Of a stretch of DNA of 64,000 bases, positions 1-9,125 are shown piece after piece (the stretch's first letter is position 1; each line of letters opens with the position of its first letter). The notes beneath the pieces are model-generated. The model had not been told where the DNA came from. It worked only from the letters and a program-made list of their open reading frames with translations, and searched no databases. The position numbers and the translations under genes are program-made. The stretch comes from Aureispira sp963837355 (GTDB taxonomy: Bacteria; Bacteroidota; Bacteroidia; Chitinophagales; Saprospiraceae): contig CAWIMY010000009.1 in assembly GCA_963837355.1 (NCBI GenBank), positions 1 to 64,000 of the forward strand. The letters are read 5' to 3'.

Positions 1-59
1 AGGGGTGAGATGCAGGGAGTCATCTCATCAAGGAGGTCACTGCCAGGCTTTAATACCAA

Positions 60-95
60 AAAAAGAGCCCATCCAATCGGATGGGCTTTTTCTCT
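60..95 (+). terminator. Rho-independent terminator
   Basis: An 8-bp perfect stem (67-74 pairing with 79-86, loop AATC) is followed by a run of T and preceded by a run of A, so it could work in both directions. The gene it would terminate on the plus strand lies off the left edge; the first 60 bases show no protein I recognise. Confidence 0.75.
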
Positions 96-325
96 TATCT
101 GTCGTTTAGACAATGTGACAAACGTGAACGAAGTGGTCGGTTTTTTTCGCCTGCAAAACCGATATACGAAGAACAGGGTTGTTCTAGTGTCGCGATAGCA
201 GGATGCGTTAGTGACACTCGCATCCATCTAAATGACAGACAGCTTTTTATCTGTGAAAGATGGGCATTGTCCTTACTTGAGCAGGACAATGCACATAAGA
301 TTGATCTTAATAGTCGCTTAAGATA

Positions 326-1544
326 TCAATGTTTTTTATCTTTATTATGACCGTGGCGCATTTTCACTATTTCCTGGCCCAGCAGGGTCATGACCTGGTG
401 GAACGTGTCGTCTTGCAACGGCCGCATCCCTGACATTAGAAGAAAGCTAAAATCAATAAGGTTGATGCGTGCTTCGATAATTTCAAAATGTAATCCTTCT
501 ATATTTAGGGCTATTGTACTTAAAGTAAGATACTAGCTTGGGTTGGGGACGTCATTTTTATTTACCCCTTCCGAAGATAATTTTTCTTTGGCTAATATTT
601 CATCATCTTTATCAGCATCTAGTCCTGAAGATTCAACTTTATTCTGTGCATTTACAAAGATTAATTGCGTAAATAATGCAAAATGATGAGATCCAAAATG
701 GGATAAACGACGCATATCATAAAGTTCGAAATGTGGACTATGAAATAAATGATCTGACTGGCCATCGCATAAACCAATAATCTGCATGATATGTATTGTC
801 AACATTCCGCTCCCGATTCGGGGATCGGAATAATTTACTCATTTTGCGGGAATACAGATGGGTGGTGGTAGACGATGCGCCAACATCATTTATATTTCCA
901 GTAACAATCACTGGAATATCTGAATCCACAACACTGTTCGCCACCATTACTAACTCTGCATCGCGTTCTGATGATTCTTCATTTTCAGTTGGACTGGAGG
1001 AGCGGGATGTAAGAGATGCATGGTCGAATATCCTGGCCCGATGGGAGAGTTAAAAGTGTATGTATCGAAGGGATATCATCTTCAATAACGAAAGTCGATT
1101 GTAGATTTTGATAATGCATATCTGGAAAAGACATGCATTTGATATAAGTTATCCAAAGGGCAACTTATCTGATGAGGGTATTCATTTTTTAGGGGATGGA
1201 GTTTTTCCTCCCACCACTGATTTGTTTCTGAAAGTGACCAGAATATCGGGGGTAATTCTTTAACAAAACTAATGAGCTTATCGACATTTCTATTCGACAT
1301 AATAACATTAGCCGTTATTATTTTTATGCTTGTTATCTGGATCCTCGACATAGGTCTGCTCAACTTCTTTCGGGTAAATTTTTGTATAAGGTAATATCCA
1401 CCAAAGCTGATAACAAAAAGCCACTGTAGTTGGTAGAACAAACATCCAAAAGCTTATTTTTGTGTAATCAAGAAAGACTAATTCTGTAAATAGTATGATG
1501 TCATCCCAGTATAAAAATTGCATCGCGTGGAAAATCAAAACCAC
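326..1544 (-). pseudogene. EEP-family (endonuclease/exonuclease/phosphatase) membrane protein, multiply frameshifted
   Basis: Reading the minus strand from 1544 to 326 and changing frame several times gives one continuous EEP-superfamily protein. It has a hydrophobic N-terminus, then a YQLWWILPYTKIYP-like segment, then IITANVIMSNRNVDKLI, ETNQWWE, the metal-site strand PVIVTGNINDV, a DRERNVDNTYHADYW stretch, and finally LSHFGSHHFALF near the C-terminus. It ends with a TGA at 326-328. The usual family motifs are GD(L/I)ND and SDHF; here they read GNIND and SHHF, so two catalytic-type Asp positions look altered, either by error or by decay. At least five frame changes are needed, with no nonsense inside the conserved blocks, which suggests base-calling errors as much as decay. 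Family members are inner-membrane-anchored hydrolases of mostly unknown substrate. The true start is not clear and may lie above 1544. Confidence 0.6.
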
Positions 1545-1930
1545 GTATTTACGATTTTTCGCATGTTAGCAAGCTTAATGCAGTCGCAGAAAATAGAGAA
1601 AAAATACCAATGGTATAAGTATATATACGAGAATAAAAAAAGCTCCTAAGTAACTAAATCCATGAAGATTTAAAACGATAACATAAAGCTATTTCACTAG
1701 CTGGTCTCTTATGCATTAATTGTTATAAAAGAAAAGGCTCTTATAAAGATTAACTGTTTGCATGCATGCTGTAGTCAAGGTATTGTGCTCAGTCTTTTTT
1801 AGCAAACTTTAACTACTATTTGGTCAAGCTTTCAGCCCAATAAAATTGGTGTTGTGCTGCAGGGAAATACCATGTACAAATTCTTATAGTTATTTTCCTT
1901 GTAGTTTGGCGTCACCACATGAAGTAGTGA
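1545..1930. other. Intergenic stretch, nothing recognised
   Basis: This AT-rich stretch lies between the divergent EEP-like gene (minus) and the isomerase gene (plus). I see no gene, repeat or RNA that I can support. It presumably holds both promoters and the true N-termini of the two frameshifted neighbours. Confidence 0.4.
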
Positions 1931-1934
1931 TAAA

Positions 1935-4220
1935 TATGACCTTCCTGAACCAGCTCAAATTCCCAAAGCTGTAACTTATATAGTTTCTTACCACGATGAA
2001 GTTCGTCCAATAATTGAAAAAAAATGCCTTGCTTGTCACGGCTGTTTTGATGCTCCATGTCAGCTTAAATTAGAATCGGCATCAGGGTTGCTTCGTGGTG
2101 CTCATCACGAAGAAGTTTATGATGGAAAACGAACCGAAGCACAATCACCGACACGTCTTGGGATTGATGCGAACGATGAAGCTGAATGGCGAAAGCTTGG
2201 CTTTAATTCTGTTCTTGAACCAAACCGACGAGAAAAAATCATTACTCTACAACATGCTGGCATTAGGGAAAACCTATCCCTTGTCGGCCAATAAAAGAAT
2301 TCCAGACAGCATTAAGCTCGGGATTCGTCGTAAAAATATGTGCGTAACCGATAATGATTTTGCTTCTTATGCAAAAGAGCATCCATTAGAGGGTATGCCA
2401 TTGGCTGTGGCAAGTTTGACTGATACAGAATTTTAGTCGATAGCCGGTCGGCTTTAGCAAGGTGCTCAATTGATTCAAAGCATATAAAACTAACAGGCAA
2501 GCATCTTGAAGCAATAGCGGAATGGGGAGTATTTTTTAATCAATCATCCAACAAATCCCAGTTGGTTGCTCGCTGGTTATACGAATACTTATTCCTGGCA
2601 CATATCTATTTTGATGAGACGGCAAAGGAACCACAGTTTTTCGAACTTGTTCGATTATTCTCCGCCCCTGGCCAACCAATTGAGTTGTAGATACCTGCTT
2701 ACCAAACAACGCTCCTGAAAAAACTTTTTATTATAGATTGCGAGCAATTGAGGGAGCGATTGTTCATAAACGGCATATCACTTTTAAGTTGGATAAAAAA
2801 TTGCGCCAACTATAGAGGCATTATTTTTTAAAATTGACTCCGGCTCGGTAAGCAAGCTCACCAGGTTATGAATATGAACAGCGCGCCAATCCCTTTATAA
2901 CCTTTTCCGATATTCCTGCGTATGCCCGTTACCAATTCATGCTTGAGCATGCCGAAGTACTTTACCCGCGACTTTTATCCGTGGTCCTGTTTGTCGGGAC
3001 AAATCGCTACAGATGTTATTCGCGATCATTTCTGGGTAACGTTTCAGCGATCCAGAGCGAGATTTATTTATTACGGATAAAAATATCATGATCAGGTTGC
3101 CCCATTACTCGGCCTCCCTGGGCAAAATGATGATTTGTTAAAAACAGGTAAAAACTCGGGAAGATACAAAGCCAAACGTAACCAATACCATCTTAACCGT
3201 AATGAAAAGTATCGTGGATATTCCCCTGAGTGGGCTTCTCGTTCCTCAATTTGGGACGGTGAGGGAGATAATCAAAATGCTTTGCTGACAGTATTTCGTC
3301 ATTTTGATAGTGCCAGTGTACAAAAAGGATTCATTGGAGATATCCCTGAAACAATTTGGTGGTTGGACTACCCATTATTTGAGCGAACTTATTACGAATT
3401 AGTGGTCAATTTTGATGTGTTTGGTAATGTCGCACATCAGCTACAAACCCGTATGTACTTTGATTTGATTCGTAGTGGGGCAGAGTATAATTTTTTGCGT
3501 TTACTGCCCCCAGATAAACGTCAGGAAATGCTTAACGAGTGGTATAGCGGTTTAGGAAAATTAAAGACTCATATAACGTATGCGCCTCTGGATATAGAGA
3601 CTCCCACAGTAGAGGAGTATGAAACGGAATCTGTAAAAGAAGAGCTTGCGAGAAACATTCTACAAGATTTAGCAGATATCAATGCCATGGCAAAAGATAG
3701 ACTAAACCGCTGTGAGACAAAACGGTGTTATCGTAATGATCAGGCAGAATGGATCCATAATGTCGACGCACAATTGGCAGAGCTGACTGCCAAAAAACCA
3801 GAATTTATTTCAGGCTTAAACTTTTTGCCGGAGATGACATTTTTGAGAGTCAGTAATAGTCAAGGAGAGCGGACGATTTATTCGATTATCCGAAATCGTG
3901 CTCATACCAATGTCGCGTTCATGTTTGGTGAGTCATTAAGACATCAGCCAGAAAATGATACGTTGACCATTTATCCGGGCATTGCCGGTAGTTACCCCAA
4001 CTTTATTTTTGATGTACCGGCTTCGCAAATTTCTGAATTTAGTCAGCAATTAAAATCGGCAGATACCTCAAAGCGCTTTGACAGCATAGTCTTACAGTGG
4101 GGAATACGCATATTACACCCTCAGTTTGGGGAAATTCTGCATGATTTTACCGCTTGGCAAAAAGAGCAGCAGCCATTAGAAGCCGGTGTGTTTGATATAA
4201 ACCGTTACGAAAATTTATGA
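1935..4220 (+). pseudogene. cti: Fatty acid cis/trans isomerase (CTI), frameshifted
   Basis: CTI is a periplasmic c-type heme enzyme that converts cis to trans unsaturated fatty acids in membrane lipids under solvent or heat stress. Homology starts near 1965 with a VSYHDEVRPIIEKKC segment and the heme motif CLACHGC, then the YDGKRTEAQSPTRL block. It continues through an EWGVFFN...LVARWLYEYLFLAHIYF segment (about 2510-2620), PNNAPEKTFYYRLRAIEG (about 2700) and a DIPAYARYQFML segment (about 2910). The last 361 residues (3135-4220) are open and include YPLFERTYYELVVNFDVFGN. Frame changes are needed near 2270, 2440, 2690, 2820, 2960 and 3100. The total length fits a full-size CTI of roughly 750-800 residues. 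All blocks are present in order, so either the read quality is poor or the gene is young in its decay. It converges on hpnC and overlaps its end. Confidence 0.7.
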
Positions 4221-5090
4221 ATAATTTGTTTATAACGCATTTTTATCGCGCTGTTTATGAGCACCCCAAATATTGTTTTACGCGACAGTCTCGGTCGCTG
4301 TAAAAGCGATGCATCTGATTGTTGTTTTAGTGCTGAAAGGGTGGTGATACCACCTAAGGTCATGGCTCTTATCTCCCAGCCCAAGCGACCTGACACTGTT
4401 AAGCCAAGTTCACACCATTAAACATAATACTTTCAGTACGTATATAAAGATTACGTAGTAAGGGAGCTAGTGTATTTGGACGTAGCAGATCAATTTCATT
4501 CATTCCAATTTTCGCCAATTCTTCCTGTGGAATGTAAATTCGGTTCTGTTCAGTGTAGTCCTGAACAATATCCTGGTAAAAGTTGATTAACTGGAGAGCA
4601 GTACATATCGCATCAGACTGCTCAAGCTGATGTTCTGTCGGCTGTCCTTGTAGATGTAGTAAGAGACGTCCCACTGGATTTGCTGAAAACCGGCAATAAT
4701 CGAGTACCGCGTCAAACGTGGTATAGCGTGATTTGATCACATCCTGTTTGAACGCAATCAGCAGATCTTCCAATAAGGAAACTGGGAGATTGAAGCGCTG
4801 AATACTGTCTTCTAAGGCCATAAAAATCTGATTATTGCCTGATAATCCTGGTTCGCTATATCACTTAGATGCTGGCTGTAATCATTCAGTAAATTTAGTC
4901 TGTCTGCTAAAGGATGGTCGCCTTCATCAGCAAAATCGTCCGCTGTGCGAGCAAAAGCATATATTGCCGCAATCGGCTGACGTAACTTACGAGGTAAAAA
5001 AATGGATGCTACGGGAAAGTTTTCGTAGTGCGACTTAGCAAGATTTAGACAAAATGCATAGGCCTTACCGACCTCGGATTTACTCTTCAT
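4205..5090 (-). pseudogene. hpnC: HpnC-type squalene synthase-like protein, frameshifted
   Basis: This is a trans-isoprenyl diphosphate synthase fold protein of the squalene/phytoene synthase family, HpnC type, which acts in hydroxysqualene/squalene formation ahead of hopanoids. The N-terminal piece (4812-5090) has the first Asp-rich motif in YAFARTADDFADEGD. The middle piece (4399-4821) has NPVGRLLLHL and the second Asp motif region NFYQDIVQDY. The C-terminal piece (4205-4396) has LGWEIRAMTLGG. Two frame changes (about 4815 and 4398) break it. The ATG at 5088-5090 lies inside the end of rmuC, whose rebuilt stop is at 5079-5081, so the two genes look translationally coupled. Its end overlaps the end of the isomerase gene by about 16 bases. 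I see no other hopanoid gene. The assignment to HpnC over HpnD is by general resemblance. Confidence 0.65.
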
Positions 5091-6218
5091 CACTCAAATT
5101 TTGAACCTGTCGGGGCATTTGTTCTACTGGGGCAATTCTGTGATCTCGTTTTTGCTGCTGATGCCCATTTCAGTAAATTTGCGTGCACCGGGTAGTACTT
5201 GCCGTTCCAGAGAGCCGACTGCACTATTGAAATGATTGACGCTGCTACCCAAGCTGTTACCCAACTTGCTCAGATGATTTCCAAAAGTAGAAAGCCGTTT
5301 ATATAAGGTTTCACCCAAACTCACGAATTACTTCAGCATTTTCTGCCAAAGCCTGTTGTTTCCAGCCATAGGAAACAGCGCGTAATAAGGCAATGAAGTT
5401 CGTGGGGGTGGCCAGAATAATATTCTGACTCATGCTGTCTTCTAATAGAGCTGGATCTACTTCAAGTGCAGCGGAGAGAAATTGTTCGCCGGGAATAAAT
5501 AACACGACAAATTCAGGGGACTGAGAATATTCAGCCCAGTAATTTTTGCGGGACAGTTCTTTAATTCGGCCGCGAATGATTTGAGCGTGACGCTTTAATT
5601 CCAGTTTACGGGTGACATCATCTTTGGCCTGAATTGCGGATAAATAGGCATCCAGAGGTGTTTTGGCATCGACAATAATTTCGCGTTTTTCCGGTAAACG
5701 GACAATCATATCGGGCCGGATACTACCCGTTTCGGTGGCGGTGTGGGTTTGCTCATAAAAATCACAATGCGCGACCATGCCACTTAGTTCAGCTAATCGG
5801 CGTAAGGTCATTTCTCCCCACTGACCTCGTACCTCAGGACGGCGCAGTGCCTGCACCAGATTTTGGGTTTCTTGTTGCAACTGTTGTTGACTTAAATTCA
5901 TTTGGGCTATGGTTGAGGTCAGGCTGCCGTAGGCCTCTTTGCGATCCTTTTCAATTTCCTGAATTTGCTTGCTGGTTTGCTGCAATGCTTCATTGATTGG
6001 TTTGAGCATTTGTTCAATGGCTTTTTCTTTGGTGCCCAAATCCGCTTTTGCTTCACTTTGAAAGCGTTTCAGATTTTCTTCAGCCAGTCGCAAAAAGCTG
6101 GTGTTATTGCGTGTTAATGCTTCATTGGAAAGTTGATTAAAAAGTATTGGCTAATTGTTCACGGGTTTGAGACAGAATCTCATCCATTTGACGTTTGTTT
6201 TTCTGTTCCAGTTGTTGG
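5079..6218 (-). pseudogene. rmuC: RmuC family DNA recombination protein, frameshifted and cut at its N-terminus
   Basis: RmuC proteins have an N-terminal membrane anchor and coiled coil, then a PD-(D/E)xK-like nuclease domain, and limit rearrangements at inverted repeats. The long open piece (5311-6093) has the family signature RRPEVRGQWGEMTLRRLAEL, RPDMIVRLPEKREIIVDAKTPLDAYL and a C-terminal PTNFIALLRAVSYGW. Three single-base shifts are evident: one at a run of T near 6140, one near 5325 (joining to ETLYKRLSTFGNHL, 5124-5324) and one at a run of C near 5126 that restores a tail ending at 5079. The N-terminal anchor and most of the coiled coil are missing, because at about 6218 the sequence switches to the Bacteroidota adhesin-like gene. 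What remains upstream of the T run is 5'-truncated and reads in frame into that gene. Confidence 0.75.
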
Positions 6219-7519
6219 TCATTAGAGTTGTTGCGGAAAGCTATATACACGCTTTGTCCAGCAAAAGCAGCCAAACTAACCGAACGCGCTGTTACAACAG
6301 AATTTTCAGCAGCAATGCTAAAAACTATTGCTCCTCCTGTGGTGAAATCACTAGTAACAGGTATTGCTCCAGCAATACTACTCGTCACCCAAACTTCGTA
6401 ACCATCTCTAAATATCGTATCAACAGCTTGTGCTTCCCAAGAAAGGTTGGTCGTAGCATCAATTCCTGCAATTTGTGGCGTAATCAACCAGTCATCAGAA
6501 ATTCCAGCAGGGTCCAACCAAGATGTAACTGCCGCTACGTTATCGGTAGAACCTGCGATCCAGTTGCTTTCTGCAACTATCCACTGATCAAATGCCGCAG
6601 GAATATTAGGGTTAGCAGGGGCAGCATCTACATCAATAACCGTGATATTAGTAGGCATAACATTGCTCGCACCTTCAAAATCTTCAAAATAGAGGTTAGT
6701 CGTATTAACTCCCGTCAAAGGAAGACTGGCTGTAATGACCGCTCCTGTTGCATCCGTTACCGTAATGCCATAGGTGCCCGCCATTAAGTTGCTAGCCGTA
6801 GCTGTTGTTTGACTGGCGGCTGCCGCATCCCATTGGTAAGTATAAGGCGCTTGTCCACCTGTAGTAGTCAAGCTAATAGACCCGTTTGCGCCATTACAAC
6901 TCGCAGGAATGGTTGTATAAGTGGCCGCTAAAGCGATACTATTTTCAATAACAATATCGTCCAATCCTAAGAGTACTTTATCATTAGAATTGTTGCGAAA
7001 CGCTACATAGACACTTTGTCCAGCAAAGGCGGCCAAACTTACCGTGTGAGGCGTAAATAAAGTATCCTCGGCAGCAATGGCAAAAACAACAGTTCCGCCA
7101 GTTGTAAAATCTGTAATCACAGGTGCGGCACCAGCAATCGTGCTCGTCACCCAGACTTCATAGCCATCCGCAAAATTAAAATTAAAGGCCATCGCCTCCC
7201 AAGAGAGCGTTGTAGTGGTATTGATGCCCGCTACTTGCGGGGTAATCAACCAGTCATTGGCTACCCCAACAGGATCTAGCCAAGACGTTACAGCCATGAT
7301 CGTATCATTACCATTGTAAGGATTCAAGGTCAACGTCCAAGAATCAAACGCCGCTGTATTGGTATTGGCAGGAGCGAGATCTCCATCTATAATGGTTAAA
7401 TTGGCAGGAATCGTCGCATTGTTATTATCGAAATCCTCCGAATAAAGAACCTGTGCCGTACTCTGTTGTGCCAGTAGGCCTACTAGGAGTAGTAGAAAAA
7501 ATGTGGTAATTAGCTTCAT
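6137..7519 (-). CDS. Secreted choice-of-anchor-J / SprB-repeat protein, C-terminus replaced by an RmuC fragment
   Basis: The 460-residue product starts with a clear signal peptide (MKLITTFFLLLLVGLLAQ, cleavage near STAQ). Two choice-of-anchor-J (MAM-like jelly-roll) domains follow, at about residues 24-195 and 270-435. Each contains a SEDFDN/FEDFEG start, WLDPVG/WLDPAG and a FRNNSND end. Between them is an SprB-type repeat (about 198-270: CNGANGSISLTTTGG...YQWDAA...GTYGITVTDATG). Such proteins in Bacteroidota are exported by the type IX secretion system and act as surface adhesins. The last 25 residues are not part of the family but belong to RmuC, so the natural C-terminus, including any sorting domain, is missing. 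The genuine part covers about 6219-7519. Confidence 0.8.
   Translation of the reverse strand: MKLITTFFLLLLVGLLAQQSTAQVLYSEDFDNNNATIPANLTIIDGDLAPANTNTAAFDSWTLTLNPYNGNDTIMAVTSWLDPVGVANDWLITPQVAGINTTTTLSWEAMAFNFNFADGYEVWVTSTIAGAAPVITDFTTGGTVVFAIAAEDTLFTPHTVSLAAFAGQSVYVAFRNNSNDKVLLGLDDIVIENSIALAATYTTIPASCNGANGSISLTTTGGQAPYTYQWDAAAASQTTATASNLMAGTYGITVTDATGAVITASLPLTGVNTTNLYFEDFEGASNVMPTNITVIDVDAAPANPNIPAAFDQWIVAESNWIAGSTDNVAAVTSWLDPAGISDDWLITPQIAGIDATTNLSWEAQAVDTIFRDGYEVWVTSSIAGAIPVTSDFTTGGAIVFSIAAENSVVTARSVSLAAFAGQSVYIAFRNNSNDQQLEQKNKRQMDEILSQTREQLANTF
6200..6235. other. Junction between gammaproteobacterial and Bacteroidota DNA
   Basis: Left of about 6218 the minus strand encodes the RmuC coiled coil (EQKNKRQMDEILSQ...). 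Right of it the same frame encodes the end of a choice-of-anchor-J repeat (FRNNSND). The companion repeat copy in the same protein continues FRNNSNDKVLLGLDD, so the sequence departs from its family exactly after NSND. No insertion sequence, tRNA or integrase is present at the joint, and only a few bases of chance similarity are shared. This fits an assembly or library chimera better than a mobile-element event. Confidence 0.7.
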
Positions 7520-7601
7520 GTAATTGTATTAAAGTTATGAAATGAGTTGTGCTTAAGGGTATATTAATACGTTGTCTTCAAGGGGGAGCTTGCTAGTTCA
7601 C

Positions 7602-8192
7602 TCAATGGGCTAGTCCGTGTAGTAATAAAGTCGTCAACTGTTCTTTAAGGGCTCTAGGGCTCACTTTTCGACTAGGTTTGTACCAATAGTGTAGCCAGCG
7701 TACCGCTGTTAGTAGGGTGTACAACGCCACTCTAGGGTCGGTGTCGCGCAGTTCTTGTTTTTCAATGCCTGTTTGTATAATCCCTTGCAAACGGCTTTCG
7801 TAGGTTTTTCTCAGCTCCAAAAAAGCGGATAAATTCGTCTCTGTCAAATGCCGCCACTCGTTGTTAAAAACGGTAACGGAGGTAGGGTTTGTCACAGCAA
7901 TATCTACGTGTAGACCAATCACAGCTTGTAACTGATCCAACGCGTTGCCGCCTTTGTGCTCTATTTTGTCCAACCCTTCTATAAACTGTTGGGCATTGTC
8001 AAAGCATATTTTGTGCAACAACTCTTCTTTAGAGCCAATATGGCTGTATAAACTCGATACTTTGAGGTTGACTCGCTCCGCCAATTCTCGCATAGAAGCA
8101 GCGCGGTAGCCCCGCTCCCTGAATAAACGTGCGGCGGCCTCATAAATCGCAGCCTTTTTGGGTGTTTTTTTCTCGATCATAATATTGGGCAT
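7602..8192 (-). CDS. TetR/AcrR family transcriptional regulator
   Basis: This is a DNA-binding repressor-type regulator of about 197 residues. The start is taken at the ATG at 8190-8192 (MPNIMIEKK...); an alternative is the ATG 12 bases downstream, and the region further upstream lacks family similarity. The N-terminal helix-turn-helix is typical: AAIYEAAARLFRERGYRAASM, then a recognition region VNLKVSSLYSHIGSKEELL. The C-terminal ligand domain has the NEWRHLTE and VRWLHYWYKP features of TetR proteins that respond to acyl-CoA-like ligands; that inference is weak. It is transcribed away from the fructose-6-phosphate aldolase gene, and the short shared spacer could hold its operator. No specific target is evident. 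Confidence 0.85.
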   Translation of the reverse strand: MPNIMIEKKTPKKAAIYEAAARLFRERGYRAASMRELAERVNLKVSSLYSHIGSKEELLHKICFDNAQQFIEGLDKIEHKGGNALDQLQAVIGLHVDIAVTNPTSVTVFNNEWRHLTETNLSAFLELRKTYESRLQGIIQTGIEKQELRDTDPRVALYTLLTAVRWLHYWYKPSRKVSPRALKEQLTTLLLHGLAH

Positions 8193-8384
8193 AGAATGGC
8201 GCGAATTGATCTTACTCAAATAAAGAACAAAGATAGGTAAACATTCACAAATAAAGAACACTTTTTTACAAAGAGACCACAAAATTAAGCAAAATTAGGG
8301 AGAATAGTAAAAAACCGTTAGTTTTGCTACCATTCTAGGAGGCATTATGGCAGCCTTCATTCTTCGCACTATAAAATACTTGCA

Positions 8385-9041
8385 ATGAAATTTTTTGTTG
8401 ATACAGCTAATTTGGAACAAATTCAGGAAGCCTATGATTTAGGTATTTTGGATGGTGTTACGACCAACCCTTCTTTGATGGCGAAAGAAGGCATTAGTGG
8501 CGAGCAGGCCATTTTGGATCATTATTCTAAAATCTGTGCTATCGTAGATGGCGATGTGAGCGCGGAAGTTATTTCCACCGATTTTGAAGGTATTGTGCGC
8601 GAGGGCGAGATCTTGGCTGCCTTAGATCCGAACATTGTGGTCAAGGTACCGATGATCAAAGATGGCATCAAAGCTATCAAGCACTTCTCCGACAAAGGGA
8701 TTCGCACCAACTGCACCTTAGTGTTCTCTGCGGGACAGGCACTTTTGGCCGCCAAAGCAGGAGCCACTTATTTATCGCCTTTTATTGGACGGGTTGATGA
8801 TATTTCTTGGGATGGGTTGGAGTTGATAGACCAAATCGTACACATCTACCACAACTATGGGTACAAAACAGAGGTTTTAGCGGCCTCTATTCGCAACCCG
8901 CTGCATATCATTAAGTGTGCAGAGATTGGCGCGGATGTCGTAACTTGTCCACTCAACGCTATTTTGGCCTTGCTCAACCACCCTTTAACCGATCAAGGGT
9001 TGGCTAAGTTTTTGGCAGACCATAAACGCGCGAATGGGTAA
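8385..9041 (+). CDS. fsa: Transaldolase-like fructose-6-phosphate aldolase
   Basis: This 218-residue cytosolic enzyme belongs to the small transaldolase/FSA (TalC, MipB) subfamily, which cleaves or forms fructose 6-phosphate or acts as transaldolase in the non-oxidative pentose phosphate pathway. It begins MKFFVDTANLEQI, followed by the GVTTNPSLMAKEG motif. The Schiff-base lysine is in IVVKVPM (about residue 86), and CTLVFSAGQALLAAKAGATYLSPFIGR matches the family core, as does the late VLAASIRNP motif. The length is normal for the subfamily; full transaldolase B is over 300 residues. A TAGTTTTG sequence at 8319-8326 fits the Bacteroidota -7 element (TAnnTTTG), though no good -33 element is seen. 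It is monocistronic and ends at a strong hairpin. Confidence 0.92.
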   Translation: MKFFVDTANLEQIQEAYDLGILDGVTTNPSLMAKEGISGEQAILDHYSKICAIVDGDVSAEVISTDFEGIVREGEILAALDPNIVVKVPMIKDGIKAIKHFSDKGIRTNCTLVFSAGQALLAAKAGATYLSPFIGRVDDISWDGLELIDQIVHIYHNYGYKTEVLAASIRNPLHIIKCAEIGADVVTCPLNAILALLNHPLTDQGLAKFLADHKRANG

Positions 9042-9064
9042 TTTTTCACCTATTTTTTTAAGTT

Positions 9065-9108
9065 AAGCGGTCGAGGGGTAGAAAATCACCCCTCGACCGC
9101 TTCTTTTT
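9065..9108 (+). terminator. Bidirectional terminator between convergent genes
   Basis: A perfect 15-bp inverted repeat (9065-9079 with 9088-9102) with an 8-base loop is followed by a T-rich run. It lies between the convergent aldolase and aldehyde dehydrogenase genes and probably serves both. Confidence 0.9.
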
Positions 9109-9125
9109 ATGGTGTAAAGGTTCCT

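Noticed and set aside
264..292. Hairpin GCATTGTCC/GGACAATGC as a terminator of the EEP-like gene
   Set aside because: The 9-bp stem is perfect, but no T-run follows on the minus strand, so I cannot call it a terminator.
6155..6787. A 210-codon plus-strand frame opposite the anchor-J gene
   Set aside because: It lies antisense to a protein with clear domains and a signal peptide, and its translation is rich in Asn/Arg/Cys as expected of a shadow frame.
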